Origin: Otis tarda
Lineage: Eukaryota > Chordata > Aves > Otidiformes > Otididae
Reading direction: 5' to 3'
Length of the DNA stretch: 64,000 nt
Assembly (NCBI GenBank): GCA_026413225.1
Contig: CM048553.1
Coordinates: 141,306,690-141,370,689 of the forward strand
Below the pieces are notes generated by a model that did no database searches, was not told the origin of the DNA, and saw only the letters and a program-made list of their open reading frames with translations. Position numbers and translations under genes: made by a program. How positions within the stretch are numbered: the stretch's first letter is position 1; each line of letters starts with the position of its first letter. Shown here in pieces: positions 48,883 through 61,600 of the stretch.

Positions 48883-51794
48883 TTTGTGAGCTATTTGGTC
48901 ATCCAGTTACAAGGCTGCAGAACAGGTCACTGTGTAGAACAGCGACAAGACAGACATACAGGCTTCATGTAGACCCCGTTAGATTCCAGTTGGCCACTGG
49001 ACCTTGTCATGTACCAGATCATGACAGTACTTTGGAAGTAAAAATTAATTATTAGCTTTGTGAAAAAAATATGAGTTTTATGCTTTTGTGACTAACTGAA
49101 CCAAAACAGCACTGTAGTCTGAATTAGACTATCTGATCATTATTTATGCAGTACACAAACCAGCCAAGAGGATGCAAACACACCTGTAAGAAATGAGGGA
49201 AGGCAGCAGTTTAACTTCTAAAAGTTTGTAGATTGCAGCCATTGTTTAAGATACATTTGTGTTTTTCCTGAATTGTATTCTCCTGGAATAAACACTTGCT
49301 TAAATTACACTCTTCTTCAGTGAACTAAGCTAGCAAGCATCTTTACTGCATTAGGCAGGTTCTTTCTCCTCCTTCTGATCACATGTATAGAAACATGTGT
49401 GGAGATGGCATATAAATCAACCTCTTCTACATATGAGCTGTGTGAACTATGAAAACAAAGTTGTCCAAAGAGCAGCTGCCTGTACTTAGCTGCTAAAGCA
49501 CTCCAATGTGTACTCTTAAAACACGCCTACTCTCATCATGCTCCTTAGACCTGGAGAGCTCGCAGCTTCAAATCTATCTTTTAAGTTTGCTTCCAGAACA
49601 ATCAATCATTCCTCAAACACTTGAGAATAAAGTAAGCTAGCCAAAAAATTTGAAGGCATGGTCAGGCTTATACATGGTAAGACCTCTCCCAAAGCAGTTT
49701 AGGTCAAACAGTTCCTTTTTATGTATTATTTCATACATAAAAATAGCAAAAACCTTTACAGACAGTTGAGATGATGGTCTCAGAGGAGATGATAGATAAG
49801 CATGTTTTTTTCAGCTCTGTATCTCCTAGAAGCGGCATGCCACACTAACAAGCAGCTGATTAGGGCCTTACTCATGCAAGGCTGTCGTGTACTATGCAAA
49901 GTCCCACTCCCAATTGTTTCTAAGGATAGGATTAGCTGGACTTTTGCTGGCAAAGGCAAAAAGGAGAGATTGAGGAAGGAGAGAGAAAAAAAAAAAAAGA
50001 AACTTGCTGAGTTAGTGCTGATTTCAGAAAAGGTTAGCCATTCTGCCTGTGCCTGTGTTTGTTAGGTACGCAGCTTTGCCCTCCCTTCCCACTCCAGAGG
50101 AAAGCGAGCTATGGGTTGGTTGGCATTGCCGGCTGAAAGGACTTGCTTTGCATGATTGTGACACCATAGTATCATTATACAGAGAGCAACACTTAGATCC
50201 TACAGCCTCTCAAATCAGAGACACGGAAGCCAGAGCTCACCTTTTGTTGTTGAATACATTCAGCCAGAGGCATCTTTGAGCTCTGCTGTATGGTCATCAG
50301 TCACAAGGTTCTCATTTATTTGAATCAGCACATGCTGGTAACAGAAGGAACGCAGACTACAACAACTGCTGTTGGCTGTAACAGTTCAGAAGAAACAGAC
50401 TTTAAAAGTAAAATAGCAACTGGGAAGAATACAGGGGCTAGAGCGGCAAGGGGAGCCAGGTAGCTCAGCTTGCACACCTGGCAGTAGCAAGTTTCTGTGC
50501 CTCTGGAGCTGTCAGTATGACTAAAGACCCCAGCTGTTTAAGCTTGCAGACATGCCTGAGAAAATGTTAGTCAGTGCTTAATGGCATACAGTGTTTACAC
50601 TGTACAGTGGGAAGATGAATGGGTATCATTTGCTATTGTTAAGCTTCAGTTTACATTTATAGGAGGAGGGTTATTTTGATTACTAGATGGTTTCCCCTGC
50701 ACCGCTAATGTCAAATTCTTTCTGTGCTTAAAGGAAGCACTGCCTGTATGGGCAGTTTAAAGACAATCTCATGTTGCTCTGTAACAGTGTTCTGGATCAA
50801 ATACATCACTCACTTACACACTTTCATTAGTCCCAATGTTGCTCATGGATACCTACTCAGTGTTAAGTAGTTAATGATCCATTTGAAATAGTAACAGTTA
50901 CTCCAAACAGGATTTGAACTGAAGGCCATCAGATACAGCACAGATGGCTTGATTTGCCACACTGCTTCATGCAAAGCCTTCCCTCCTTTCACACCAGCTG
51001 TGACTCCTCGCCTAGTACCCACATTCAGCAGTCAAGAGCCACAGTCCTCTGAGCATCCTCACCCTCAGCAACAGGCACCACACAAGGCATGTTCCAAAGG
51101 ATGGGTATGTGCAGATACCCACAGTTCAGTCATCTTCCAGTCACAGTAACCCTGTGTAAGAGCAGGCATTTGCATAGTTTGCAAGTCTGGATGTAACAGT
51201 TTGCTGCTGTAAGGAAGGGAAGAGTGATGGTAGCAGAAAAAAGATAACAAGGTTGGCTTGTGTATTTCTAAATTCCTCTCCAAATTCTTCAATCTCAAGG
51301 CCAGTTCACCTTCTGAAGCCAGCGGTAACAAGACCCTTCCAGCAATCCAGCCTCTCCTTCCTGTAACCCCTATCCTCTTGCATGTTCCCGTCAGCCACAA
51401 AGACAACCAAGCTGTAACTGCTTAGGGATATATTCTGTTATCAAATGTGGAATTTAGCCAAAACAAAGACAAACAATTCCTGGGTGAAAGAAAACTAGAT
51501 TTATTCATCTTGAGCAACTTATGAAGACTTTCCATCACCCTCCCCAGGAAGGAGGAAATTTTTTTACACTGAGGGTGGTGGAACACTGGCACAGGTTGCC
51601 CAGAGGGGTGGTGGATGCCCCATCCCTGGAAACATTCAAGGCCAGACTGGATGAGGCTCTGAGCAACCCAATCTGGTTGGAGATGTCCCTGCTCCCTGCA
51701 GGGGGTTGGCCTTTAAAGGTCCCTTCCAACCCTAAACTATTCTCTGACTCCCAGCATCTGAGCATTTAAGCATTTTGACATTAAAGAAGACAAC
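48883..51794. other. Tail-to-tail intergenic gap, VPS13B to COX6C
   Basis: Convergent intergenic spacer of about 2.9 kb. It contains a plus-strand CR1 end at 51535-51752 just beyond the COX6C poly(A) site. Otherwise no supported gene is seen. Confidence 0.75.
51535..51752 (+). mobile_element. CR1 LINE 3' end fragment
   Basis: Readable CR1 reverse-transcriptase C-terminal remnant ('FFTLRVVEHWHRLPRGVVDA' then 'PSLETFKARLDEALSN') followed by the 3' UTR and 'ctattctctgactc', a decayed terminal repeat. Relative to the copy at 7212-7419 it lacks nine bases ('actagatgg') in the UTR. Confidence 0.93.
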
Positions 51795-51921
51795 TAAGCA
51801 CCACTGACATGTTTTATTTATTGAGTTAATTAGAGCACGCTGTGCACTGAAGGGCATTACACTTCACAATTCAGTGAACAAATAAGGTTCGGTCCTCAAG
51901 TCTCCTTAGACTGAAGAGGAT
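51795..51921 (-). other. COX6C: COX6C last exon, non-coding 3' UTR
   Basis: On the minus strand a strong acceptor ('tttttgtcttgcag') precedes this exon. The stop codon lies one exon upstream at 54787-54789, so the whole exon is untranslated. It ends with overlapping AATAAA signals. The 3' boundary is estimated. Confidence 0.8.
51813..51822 (-). terminator. COX6C tandem polyadenylation signals
   Basis: On the minus strand two overlapping AATAAA hexamers (AATAAATAAA) are followed by 'acatgtcagtggtgc', a GU-containing downstream element. Confidence 0.82.
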
Positions 51922-53500
51922 CTGCAAGACAAAAAAGAAAAATAAAGTTATGCTGGACAAACTTCATGCTCTAAGTAAACATATTAGTATGTATGAATGC
52001 AAAGTAACAGAGAGAAATGTTTATGCAGTGGTTTAGTCTACAGGAATCCCCCCTGTTATTTCCTGATGGTTTAAGATTCACACACCCTTTATGTGGCAAA
52101 CAGAAGTGAAACATGGAACAAATCAAGAACTGGAACAATACAGCACAGCACGTCAGATTCACTATCCACGCTGCACTGGTAACTGAATCAATCCTGCTAA
52201 GGGCCTGAAAGAGAAAGGAATGCAGCTTTCAGATAGGAGCCAGGGAGGAAACAAGTGGTGTAGGCAACCTACCAAGGAAGGAAGAAAACCAATTTCAAAT
52301 TGCTTCTCCACATTACATTGAACACAATCCAAGACCAGCTGTGCTCCATGACAAAAGAGTCAGGCAAGTGGTTAGCACCCAACTCTTAGCTGTCCCTTTA
52401 TTCTATTGCTGAGCACACTGCAGAGGGAGGATACTCCACAAATTCATACTTGCACTTGGTTTCCATTATCAGTATCACCACACAAAGTCCACGCCAAGTA
52501 GATGAAGCAGTGTAAATTCACACTTGGGTACCAAGCTGCCCGCACACCCAGCAGGAACAAACTCAGTGCAGAGTGCCCAGCTAACACCTTAACTCATTAA
52601 TTCTCCTCCTTGCCTGCCCTGCCCTTTCCTCAGTTTTGGGGCCAAGTACTGATTCCAGAGTATTGCATGAAGTTAAGCCACTGTATTTACTGCCACATAC
52701 AGAATATATTCCATTAACATGGGAGATGCGGAGCATGCATGACCACTCTACTCTTTAAGTAACTATACCAAAAAAAGCAGCAAATTCAACCTCCATCCAA
52801 CTGCCATAACTGAGATTTAAGCTACCGAGACAAATGAAAATGCCTTCCATCTGTTCTGTGTACTTGTCCTTTTCACAGTTTTTCAGAACATCTGAAGCGC
52901 TAGCATTTTCTTCCCCTTCTTCTACTTACATATTCACGTGCAGGCACAAAAAACCCACCTCTTTCTACTATGAAGAAGTGAAAAATAGCAGTTCTTATAT
53001 AAACAGGTGAAGGAATAAGAAGCATCACCAGTTGAAACAAAGTGACATATAAAGATTTGTCTTCCACATTTTCTTTTGAGCTAGTACAATTAAGGAATGG
53101 AAGATATGTTTAGGAAATATTTGATTTTAACAGGTGCATGCAATGTGCAACTGGGTTTTTTTTGTTTGCTTTTGAGCTGCAAATGGGAACATAAGCTGAG
53201 AGTGGAGCGCTATTTGCACTGGAAAAAAAATCCTGCTTGTGATTCCAATTAAATATTCAACATGCATCCTTGTTGACAGAGTTTGTTTCAAATGATTTTA
53301 CCACCAGATGGCCTTTCAGAATACCCTGATGAAGGCCACCTGACTAAAGAATGCAATCCTAGGGTCTAAAAAGTGCCTATGTACTAGCAATAGGAACAAA
53401 TCAGAGGCAGAATTACCAGGATTAAAAACAGGTAAATTAATAATTTCATTATTTATCTTTGTTGCAGTCATAGCTAAAGAACAGAAGTGTCCCCCCTCAC

Positions 53501-53521
53501 AAAAAAAAAAAAAAAAAAAAA
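53501..53521. repeat. A21 homopolymer
   Basis: Twenty-one adenines after a C-rich run, inside a COX6C intron; on the gene's own strand it is poly(T). No retroposed parent is visible. Confidence 0.8.
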
Positions 53522-54149
53522 CCACACAAAGGAACTGCCACCTTTTTTTTTTCCCTTTCTTTTTACATTTGTTAGAAGAGCAGCAACTCTACTTTTTTTA
53601 TATAATTGTGTTATGCAGAAACCAGATAGCTGTAGGCTGTCACATAACAGAATTTAGTATTAATAGTGTTAAGTACAAATGTTTTGTTCAATCTTGCTGC
53701 TTTAAGCAAATAGGCTGAGAAACTCCAGCTGGCCAGGACAATTAGAGCCACAGATTATCACATAATGATCACAATACGAAAACATTCCAAAAGAATGAAA
53801 AAGCTATCATTCTAGATTAGTTTGAAGTCATTTTAGGAGAAGCAGAGAACTCAGTGTAAGAAATCTGGATCAACAAGGCAGGAGGAATTCTTTATTGAGT
53901 TGTTGCATCATGAGCTTGTGCAGTTCAGTGAGTGTACTTATTAACAACTATGACAGGGTTGAAATCAAGACCTTTTTTTCCATGGTGTTATGGTAAGAAG
54001 TAAGGGAGAACAAAGTTTGGTAGTCTTCAAACAAAAGGCAGTGTTAAGTGCTACGAAAATAATATTGTGAACAAAGTTCTACTCAAGCTTAATTCAGTAT
54101 GGCAAAAATCTGTATGTTAGTACACAGAGCTGTATGCTACTGCCATTTT

Positions 54150-54185
54150 TATATATATATATGTGTATGTATTTAAATATATTTT
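54150..54185. repeat. TA/TG-rich microsatellite
   Basis: About six TA units followed by TG/TATG and ATATT sequence. Low complexity and likely length-variable. Confidence 0.7.
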
Positions 54186-54784
54186 CCCCTCATGACTAGT
54201 TATCTCCCCCCTCTCACCACCTCCAAAAGACAAGAGGATGTGTGGAAGCAGTCTCTGTTTCTTACATGAAGATGCATGCTACAAGAGAAACAGCCTCTCC
54301 GTTTTCTCATTCACTATACCACCACAAGTGCGTAAGTAGTAGATACAGATAGCCCCAGGCTATATCTAAGTCAAGATGCGACAGCATCAATTTCACAGGG
54401 ATCTCAGACAAGTCTTACAGTCTTATACAACACCTCTATCTCCTCTCCATGCAAAGACAGAACTGTTCCAAATGCAGCTGCGTGAGGAGGGAAAGGCCTA
54501 GTATCACTCTGCAAGTCTCCTCTATCACACAAGTGAAACACGTTACCCAAAAGGTATCCAGGAGATTTCTGTTCTGCCCTTACTCCCCGGTCCCCAGTTG
54601 CTGTGTATCTTCATGTTTTTACTACCCAGAGGTCTCTCAAGTGCAATTTCTATCCTTTATCTTTGGAAGCCTTTCTATTTGATCAAAATGGAAGAACATT
54701 CAAATAGAAGCACAGTGTTTCACTGAAACAAGCTTATTTACTCTTGTTCTGCAGAGCAGCTGATTACCTGTAAATGCAGCTTAC

Positions 54785-56557
<1,773 letters not shown>

Positions 56558-56685
56558 CTTGTATAAAGCTGCACATCCCAGAGATACACAAAATGCCCCA
56601 AACAGGTGAAACTTCATCCGCCTGGCCAAAAGGCGTCGCATTTGTGGCTTAGGCAACAGTGCAGATGACATGATGACTATATTTT
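56558..56685 (-). CDS. COX6C: COX6C first coding exon, cytochrome c oxidase subunit 6C
   Basis: COX6C is a small nuclear-encoded, single-pass inner-mitochondrial-membrane subunit of respiratory complex IV, with a structural or regulatory role (established knowledge). Translation starts at ATG 56671-56669 and gives 38 codons here: 'MSSALLPKPQMRRLLARRMK' then the hydrophobic span 'FHLFGAFCVSLGCAALYK'. The LPKP-MR-LLARR N terminus followed by one membrane segment is diagnostic. With the next exon the protein has 77 residues, against 75 in human. Fourteen bases of 5' UTR precede the ATG in this exon (56672-56685). The acceptor has a very long pyrimidine tract, and the donor is 'aag|gtaaga' in phase 0. 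Confidence 0.97.
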
Positions 56686-57717
56686 CTAAAAGAAAAGAAA
56701 AGAAAAAAAAAAAAGAGAGAGAATTGTGGGACAAGAAGCTCTACTTAAATAATTTTCTGTAACTCTAGAAACATCATGTTTTTTGTATTGTGTAATAATC
56801 ATCTTCACAACATAAGCAACAGCGCTCCTTCTCTATTTGACTTCTCAATTAGAGTATTTAAGGGATAACATTCAAGGACAACCTATTTACACCATGAATC
56901 TAAGTATGTTTTTATACTTTTCACATCCAGTACTCATGGAATCAAGACTGGTCTTTGCTGTTCATACTAGGTCCTTCCCTCTCCGCAGGTTCTACCATTT
57001 CAGCCCTGCAGTCCTTGTGATCACATCAGAAGACATTCAGAACACTGATCACATTTTATTAATCTCCAAGGAAAAGCACATGCCCCTTGAACTAGTTTGT
57101 GGTTTGGGGTTTTTTTTTAAGCAACTGCAAGCCCTATTGCATTAAAATACCTTTTTTGTATTCGGTAAGACCTTACTAAGAACCTACAGGGCCGGAAGCA
57201 GACAGCTCGCTCTGAACACAAGCCAAAGGCTCACTCCGCAGGGAGCGGCCCCGAGGCAGCGCTGCCCGCAGGGCCCTGTCCTCTGTGCAGCCTCCTGGCT
57301 CACAGGGCCACAGAGCGGGAGAGAAGCCCGGGAGGCGGCCCGGCCGTCCCCGCAGGCCTCGGTGCTGCCCACAGCCGCGCACGCCCGCTCTCCTCTCACG
57401 TTTAAGAGGAATCACGGCAAACGGGCCCCTCTCCGGCCCCGCCGCCGCTACCGGAGGAAGGCTGAGGCAAGGCCAGGCTGAGGCAAGCCCCGCACTGGTC
57501 CCCTCCTTCACAGAAGGCGCCCCGGCCCCCCGCTGCCCTCCAGCAGCGCGCCCACCGCCGCTGGGCCCGTCCCCGCCACCCTCAGGGACGCGCAGAGGTC
57601 ACGGGCTGCCGCGGCGCGGCTGGGACCGGGGCGGGGGCAGGAACCGAGGGAAGGGGGGCGGCCGTTAAGAGGGGGCTGAGGGGGCCCGGCGGCAGGAGGG
57701 AGCGCGAGCAGCCTCAC
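56686..57717. other. COX6C first intron (1.0 kb)
   Basis: Minus-strand intron from donor GTGAGG in the CpG island to the acceptor at 56687-56686. The right half is CpG-rich and lies inside the island. No coding exon is seen. Confidence 0.7.
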
Positions 57718-57960
57718 CTCAGCGCGAACCCACCAACGTCCTTCCGCCCCGCCGGCCGGGCGCCCTCTGCAGCCCCCTACCCCGCATGCGCTGGAGGTGA
57801 CGGCCCGGCTACGGCGAGCGGCTCGGCTCAAACCCAGCAGTGCGCGCACTGGCGGAGCGCGGGGGTGAGCAGTGGGCCTCGGCACTGCCGAGCAAGAGAT
57901 AAGGGAGAAGGGGGCGCCGCCCACCTGAAGGGTGCCCAGGGCGACACTCCAGTGCTGAGA
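57185..57960 (-). promoter_or_regulatory. COX6C: CpG island promoter of COX6C
   Basis: An abrupt change to GC- and CpG-rich sequence that covers the first exon, part of intron 1 and the upstream flank. On the minus strand a GCGGAAG ETS-type (GABP/NRF-2-like) site lies at 57741-57747, and an NRF-1-like 'ccgcatgcgc' core lies at 57782-57791, with another GCGCGCAC-type match near 57841. NRF-1 and NRF-2 sites are typical of nuclear oxidative-phosphorylation promoters; actual binding here is inferred. No TATA box is evident. Confidence 0.85.
57718..57750 (-). other. COX6C: COX6C non-coding first exon (approximate)
   Basis: On the minus strand 'gttcgcgctgag|gtgagg' is a good donor at the end of a CpG-rich segment. 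It would supply the untranslated first exon that joins the acceptor before 56685. The 5' end is a guess placed near the ETS-type site; the transcription start could be up to about 100 bp further upstream. Confidence 0.55.
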
Positions 57961-57979
57961 GGCTCAGTGAGGGCCCTTC

Positions 57980-58605
57980 ATAAAATCGTAGAATGGTTTG
58001 GGTTGGAAGTGACCTTCAAAGGTCATCTAGTCCAACCCCCTGCAAGGAGCAGGGACATCTCCAACCAGATCAGGTTGCTCAGAGCCCCGTCCAACCTGGC
58101 CTTGAACATTTCCAGGGATGGGGCATCCACCACCTCTCAGGGCAACCTGTGCCAGTTTTCTGCCACCCTCAGTATAAAAAATTTCTTCCTTATGTATAAT
58201 CTAAATCTACTCTCTTTTAGTTTAAAAATATTATCCCTTGTCTACATGCCCTTGTCAAAAGTCCATCTCCAGCTTTTTCGTGAGCCCACTTTAGGTACTG
58301 GAAGGCTGCTCTAAGGATTATGTGAAGCCTTCTCCAGGCTGAACAGCCCCAACTTTCTCAGCCTGTCCTCATAGGAGAGGTGCTCCAGCGCTCTGATCAT
58401 CTTCATGGACTCTCTCCAGCAAGTCCAGGTCCTTCCTATGTTGGGGACTCCAGAGCTGGACACACTACTGCAGGTGGGGTCTCACAAGAGCAGAGTAGAG
58501 GGGCAGACTCACCTCCCTCGACCTGTTGGTCAACGCTCCTTTTGATGCAGCCCAGGATGCAGTTGGCTTTCTGGGCTGCAAGCACACATTGCCAGCTTCC
58601 CTCAC
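57980..58605 (-). mobile_element. CR1 LINE 3' portion, antisense, about 0.6 kb
   Basis: Begins with 'taaaatcgtagaatgg' (reverse complement of the CR1 3' terminus), followed by 'catctagtccaaccccctg', 'gatggggcatccaccacc', 'ccttctccaggctgaacagc', 'aggtggggtctcacaagag' and 'ttgatgcagcccaggatgc', all typical of antisense CR1. It is the longest copy in the window, 5'-truncated and with a broken reverse-transcriptase frame. It sits directly upstream of the COX6C CpG island. Confidence 0.93.
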
Positions 58606-61600
58606 CTCAGGCCTCCTGGGCAACGGACACCCTTGGCATGTGTAAAGAGCACCACGCGGGCCAGGCTGTCCTCCATTGAGGCACCAGGTTTGTCCCCACT
58701 GTGCACTCAGGCTACACCTGGGTGCGATGCAGAGCAGACGCAGGGGCATGGCATGCCCTCAGCGAAGCCCACTGGGCTGAAGTAAGCCAGGCCAAGCCAC
58801 GGCCCTTGCGCCAGCCAAGAGCCCTCTCACCAATGCCTTCACCTCACACTCACTGCCCCCACCACTCCCTCAAGAAACTGATGCCCTCTGCTCTTGCCAC
58901 ACAAGTCAGTTGCTTTTCCAGATCTCCAGAGTGGCCATCAAACCCAAAGAGCCATAACACCAGAACACTTGAAATAATAATCTTTTTATAGAGTTTGCTA
59001 AGAATGATTGGCCAAGCCTAGAAACAAATTAAGCAATTTGTAATCCTTTCTAGATATCCCTTAGCTGGTTTTTGTACCTTTCTTGGAAATGAGGCAAGTA
59101 TGTGCTTTGCCCATGGTTTCCACCTAATCACCACCTGCATGTGGTATTGTCATCGTTTTTATTCTTGGGGAGTCTCTGTAGGATTTACACTAAATGCTAT
59201 AAATTCCTGCCTTGAAAAAACTGAAGCCCCTCCTGTGCAGTGAGGTAGTCATTCAAGCTTTGCACTCCCTTGCCAGCAGATTCTGACATGAAATGACAGA
59301 GGAGATGGACTGTTAAAAGTGAAGAGAAGTTGCTTTTCCTTTGATGGGATTAAAGAAGATGAAAGTGTCAGTAGAAAATTGCAGAGAGAAATCAGGCAGC
59401 TGCAGCTACGAGCTGGGAGAATGGTCTTTGCAACAGCAGTGTGAATAGATGCAATTTGGACAACATTCCGCAAACTGAAAAAAAGTTTGTTACAATAGTT
59501 GAGACCGAAATGAAGAACGTCTGTCCAAGAGTTTTTCCCGTGTGGATTAACACAAAAAGCCAAATGTTAATTATGTCATGCAGAAAGAATGACAAGATGC
59601 ATCTATAACCCAATTGTGGGATCTACGGAAATACCCGGGTCCGCAAGGGTACTGCTGCTGCTGAGGAGAGTTCACGCAGTCATTTGGTGAGACCAGGAAA
59701 GAAATGGCAGGAAGAGTTGTCTAGGGGATCTTAAAAGCTTCACTCAACTTGCCCTCATATTACGCAATGTCCAAAAAAGAGGACTTTCAAAATTAACTGG
59801 AGTAAAAGCACAGCAGGTTTCATGGCTCTATCATTTTAAATTATATGCAAGGAATTTTCCTATCAACGCCAGTCTTGGTGAGAGAGAATATTTTGGTGGA
59901 TGGACCTAGGTCTGCGAATAAAAAAAAATCTTGATTACTGTTTTCAATAGCTTACTTCATGGCTGGCCAGGTCATTAAATTCTTTTCTATGTGACCAGTT
60001 TCCCCATGTGCCTGAGATACTGCTGGCTAGGCATCTCTGCGTTAGAGTTAAGATGCTAAATGAAGTGCTAATTGTTATTATTCTTTGACATCATTACTGT
60101 GGAATATACAGCCAACTCCTTATTGTTCCTTATAAAGGGCAGTTCAGGACTGTGCAAATAAGGGATTAAAAAAAAGATAGAGGATACATTGGAGGAAGAG
60201 CCACGGAAGGAGGGCAGAGATAATCAGTGCCATTAAGTCAGTGCACAAAGTTGCTTCCTATCACTCCTATTTCTGAACAGATTATAAGGCTGAATGCAGT
60301 TTTGGACCCAAGTGGACCCCCTGCATCCAAATGCATCAAAGCAAATAAACCTTCTGAAAACACAGAGGCCTACAATATAGAGACAACAGCAGTTATTTCC
60401 TTCCCAGTCCACTCAGTCCCTGGGGTTTCCTTGCTCCAGTTGTCTTTTGGACATGAATATTAGGACTGTTTGCTCAAAAGGTGCCACAGTTACCAAACTG
60501 GAATCTGCAGTCCTCTTCCTCTCCAAAATGCTGTAGCACCAGCAACAGTTGACACTTTTTCATGGTGTCCTTGAAAGGGATCATCTTTTGAGGAGTAAAG
60601 GAAGGCATTAATACTAAATCATTTCTTGCTTGTGCTCCATTGAATTTTAAAATAAAATTTACCTCTGACTTTAGTGAGAGAAAATTTAGGCAGTGAATCC
60701 TTGTCTTTTCCACAAAAAGTGCCAGTTATGATGCTTAGGTTTGTACTTTCTGTGGTGTGGACTGGAGCTGACTAGGAACAGGACTGTGACAATCAAGTGA
60801 TTTTGCATATGCCACAAAAAGTCTTGAGATAATCATAATCTGGATCAAATTATAACGAAAAATCTACTGGAAAAAGATCACATGGGACATAAGCAATCCC
60901 TTGAGCCACTTGCTTTCCTAAATAGTTTAGTTTATTATAAAATCTACCTCTCTATCACAAAAGGAAAAAACTAATCCTGTGTGTCGCATACGAAAACGCA
61001 TACATTTGTGCTCCTCCTCCCATTTCTGTGTCAGAAAGTAACTAATCAAATGCTGTCTTGCCATAGCTGTGTTGACATCAGTCAGTGGTGCTGTGGAACA
61101 AACAAAGATATAGTGGCACAAGAAGTTTAACAGAATTGGAATGGCAGCTGTACAAAAAAAAATGAGGGTGAATCAATGATTCCTAAATGGAAAAAGTCAA
61201 AATCAGTAGGGGGAAGAAAAATATTTTTGTCCTTCCAAAAGAGCATTATAAACAAAGGAGAAAAAAAGGCAAAAATTCAAATCAGGATAAATGGAGCAGA
61301 CAGGGATTTCACAAGCCTTTGTTCATTTTTGCATGCTTCTGAAACAGAAAAATCTCAAAACAAGTAATTTCTTGAGTTTTGTTCAACTTGTAAAGGGATA
61401 GATTTTGGTACTTTTGTACACATCAAATAGCAATATAATTTATGTGAATGATCCTGTGTTTGGTACCATCAGGAGTTATCTTGTTAAAAAAAAAAGAGAC
61501 ACAGCTATTTCCCAAGTTCCCAACTTGCAGTCAAGACATGGCTAATATGTGTATTCAGGCCCAAGAACTAGAAAACCCACCACAGCTGAGGTTCTGCAGC

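Larger units (their letters stand above)
51922..54784. other. COX6C intron within the 3' UTR (2.9 kb)
   Basis: Minus-strand intron from donor GTAAGC at 54784-54779 to the acceptor at 51923-51922. It holds an A21 run at 53501-53521 and a TA-rich microsatellite at about 54150-54162. No other gene is recognised. Confidence 0.75.

Noticed and set aside
50457-50530. tRNA-like 'ggtagctcagcttgc' stretch
   Set aside because: Resembles an A box, but there is no B box at the right distance and no cloverleaf could be drawn.
57285-57924. Long open frames on both strands in the CpG island
   Set aside because: Pro/Arg/Gly-rich products that follow from high GC and lack of stop codons; they overlap the COX6C promoter.
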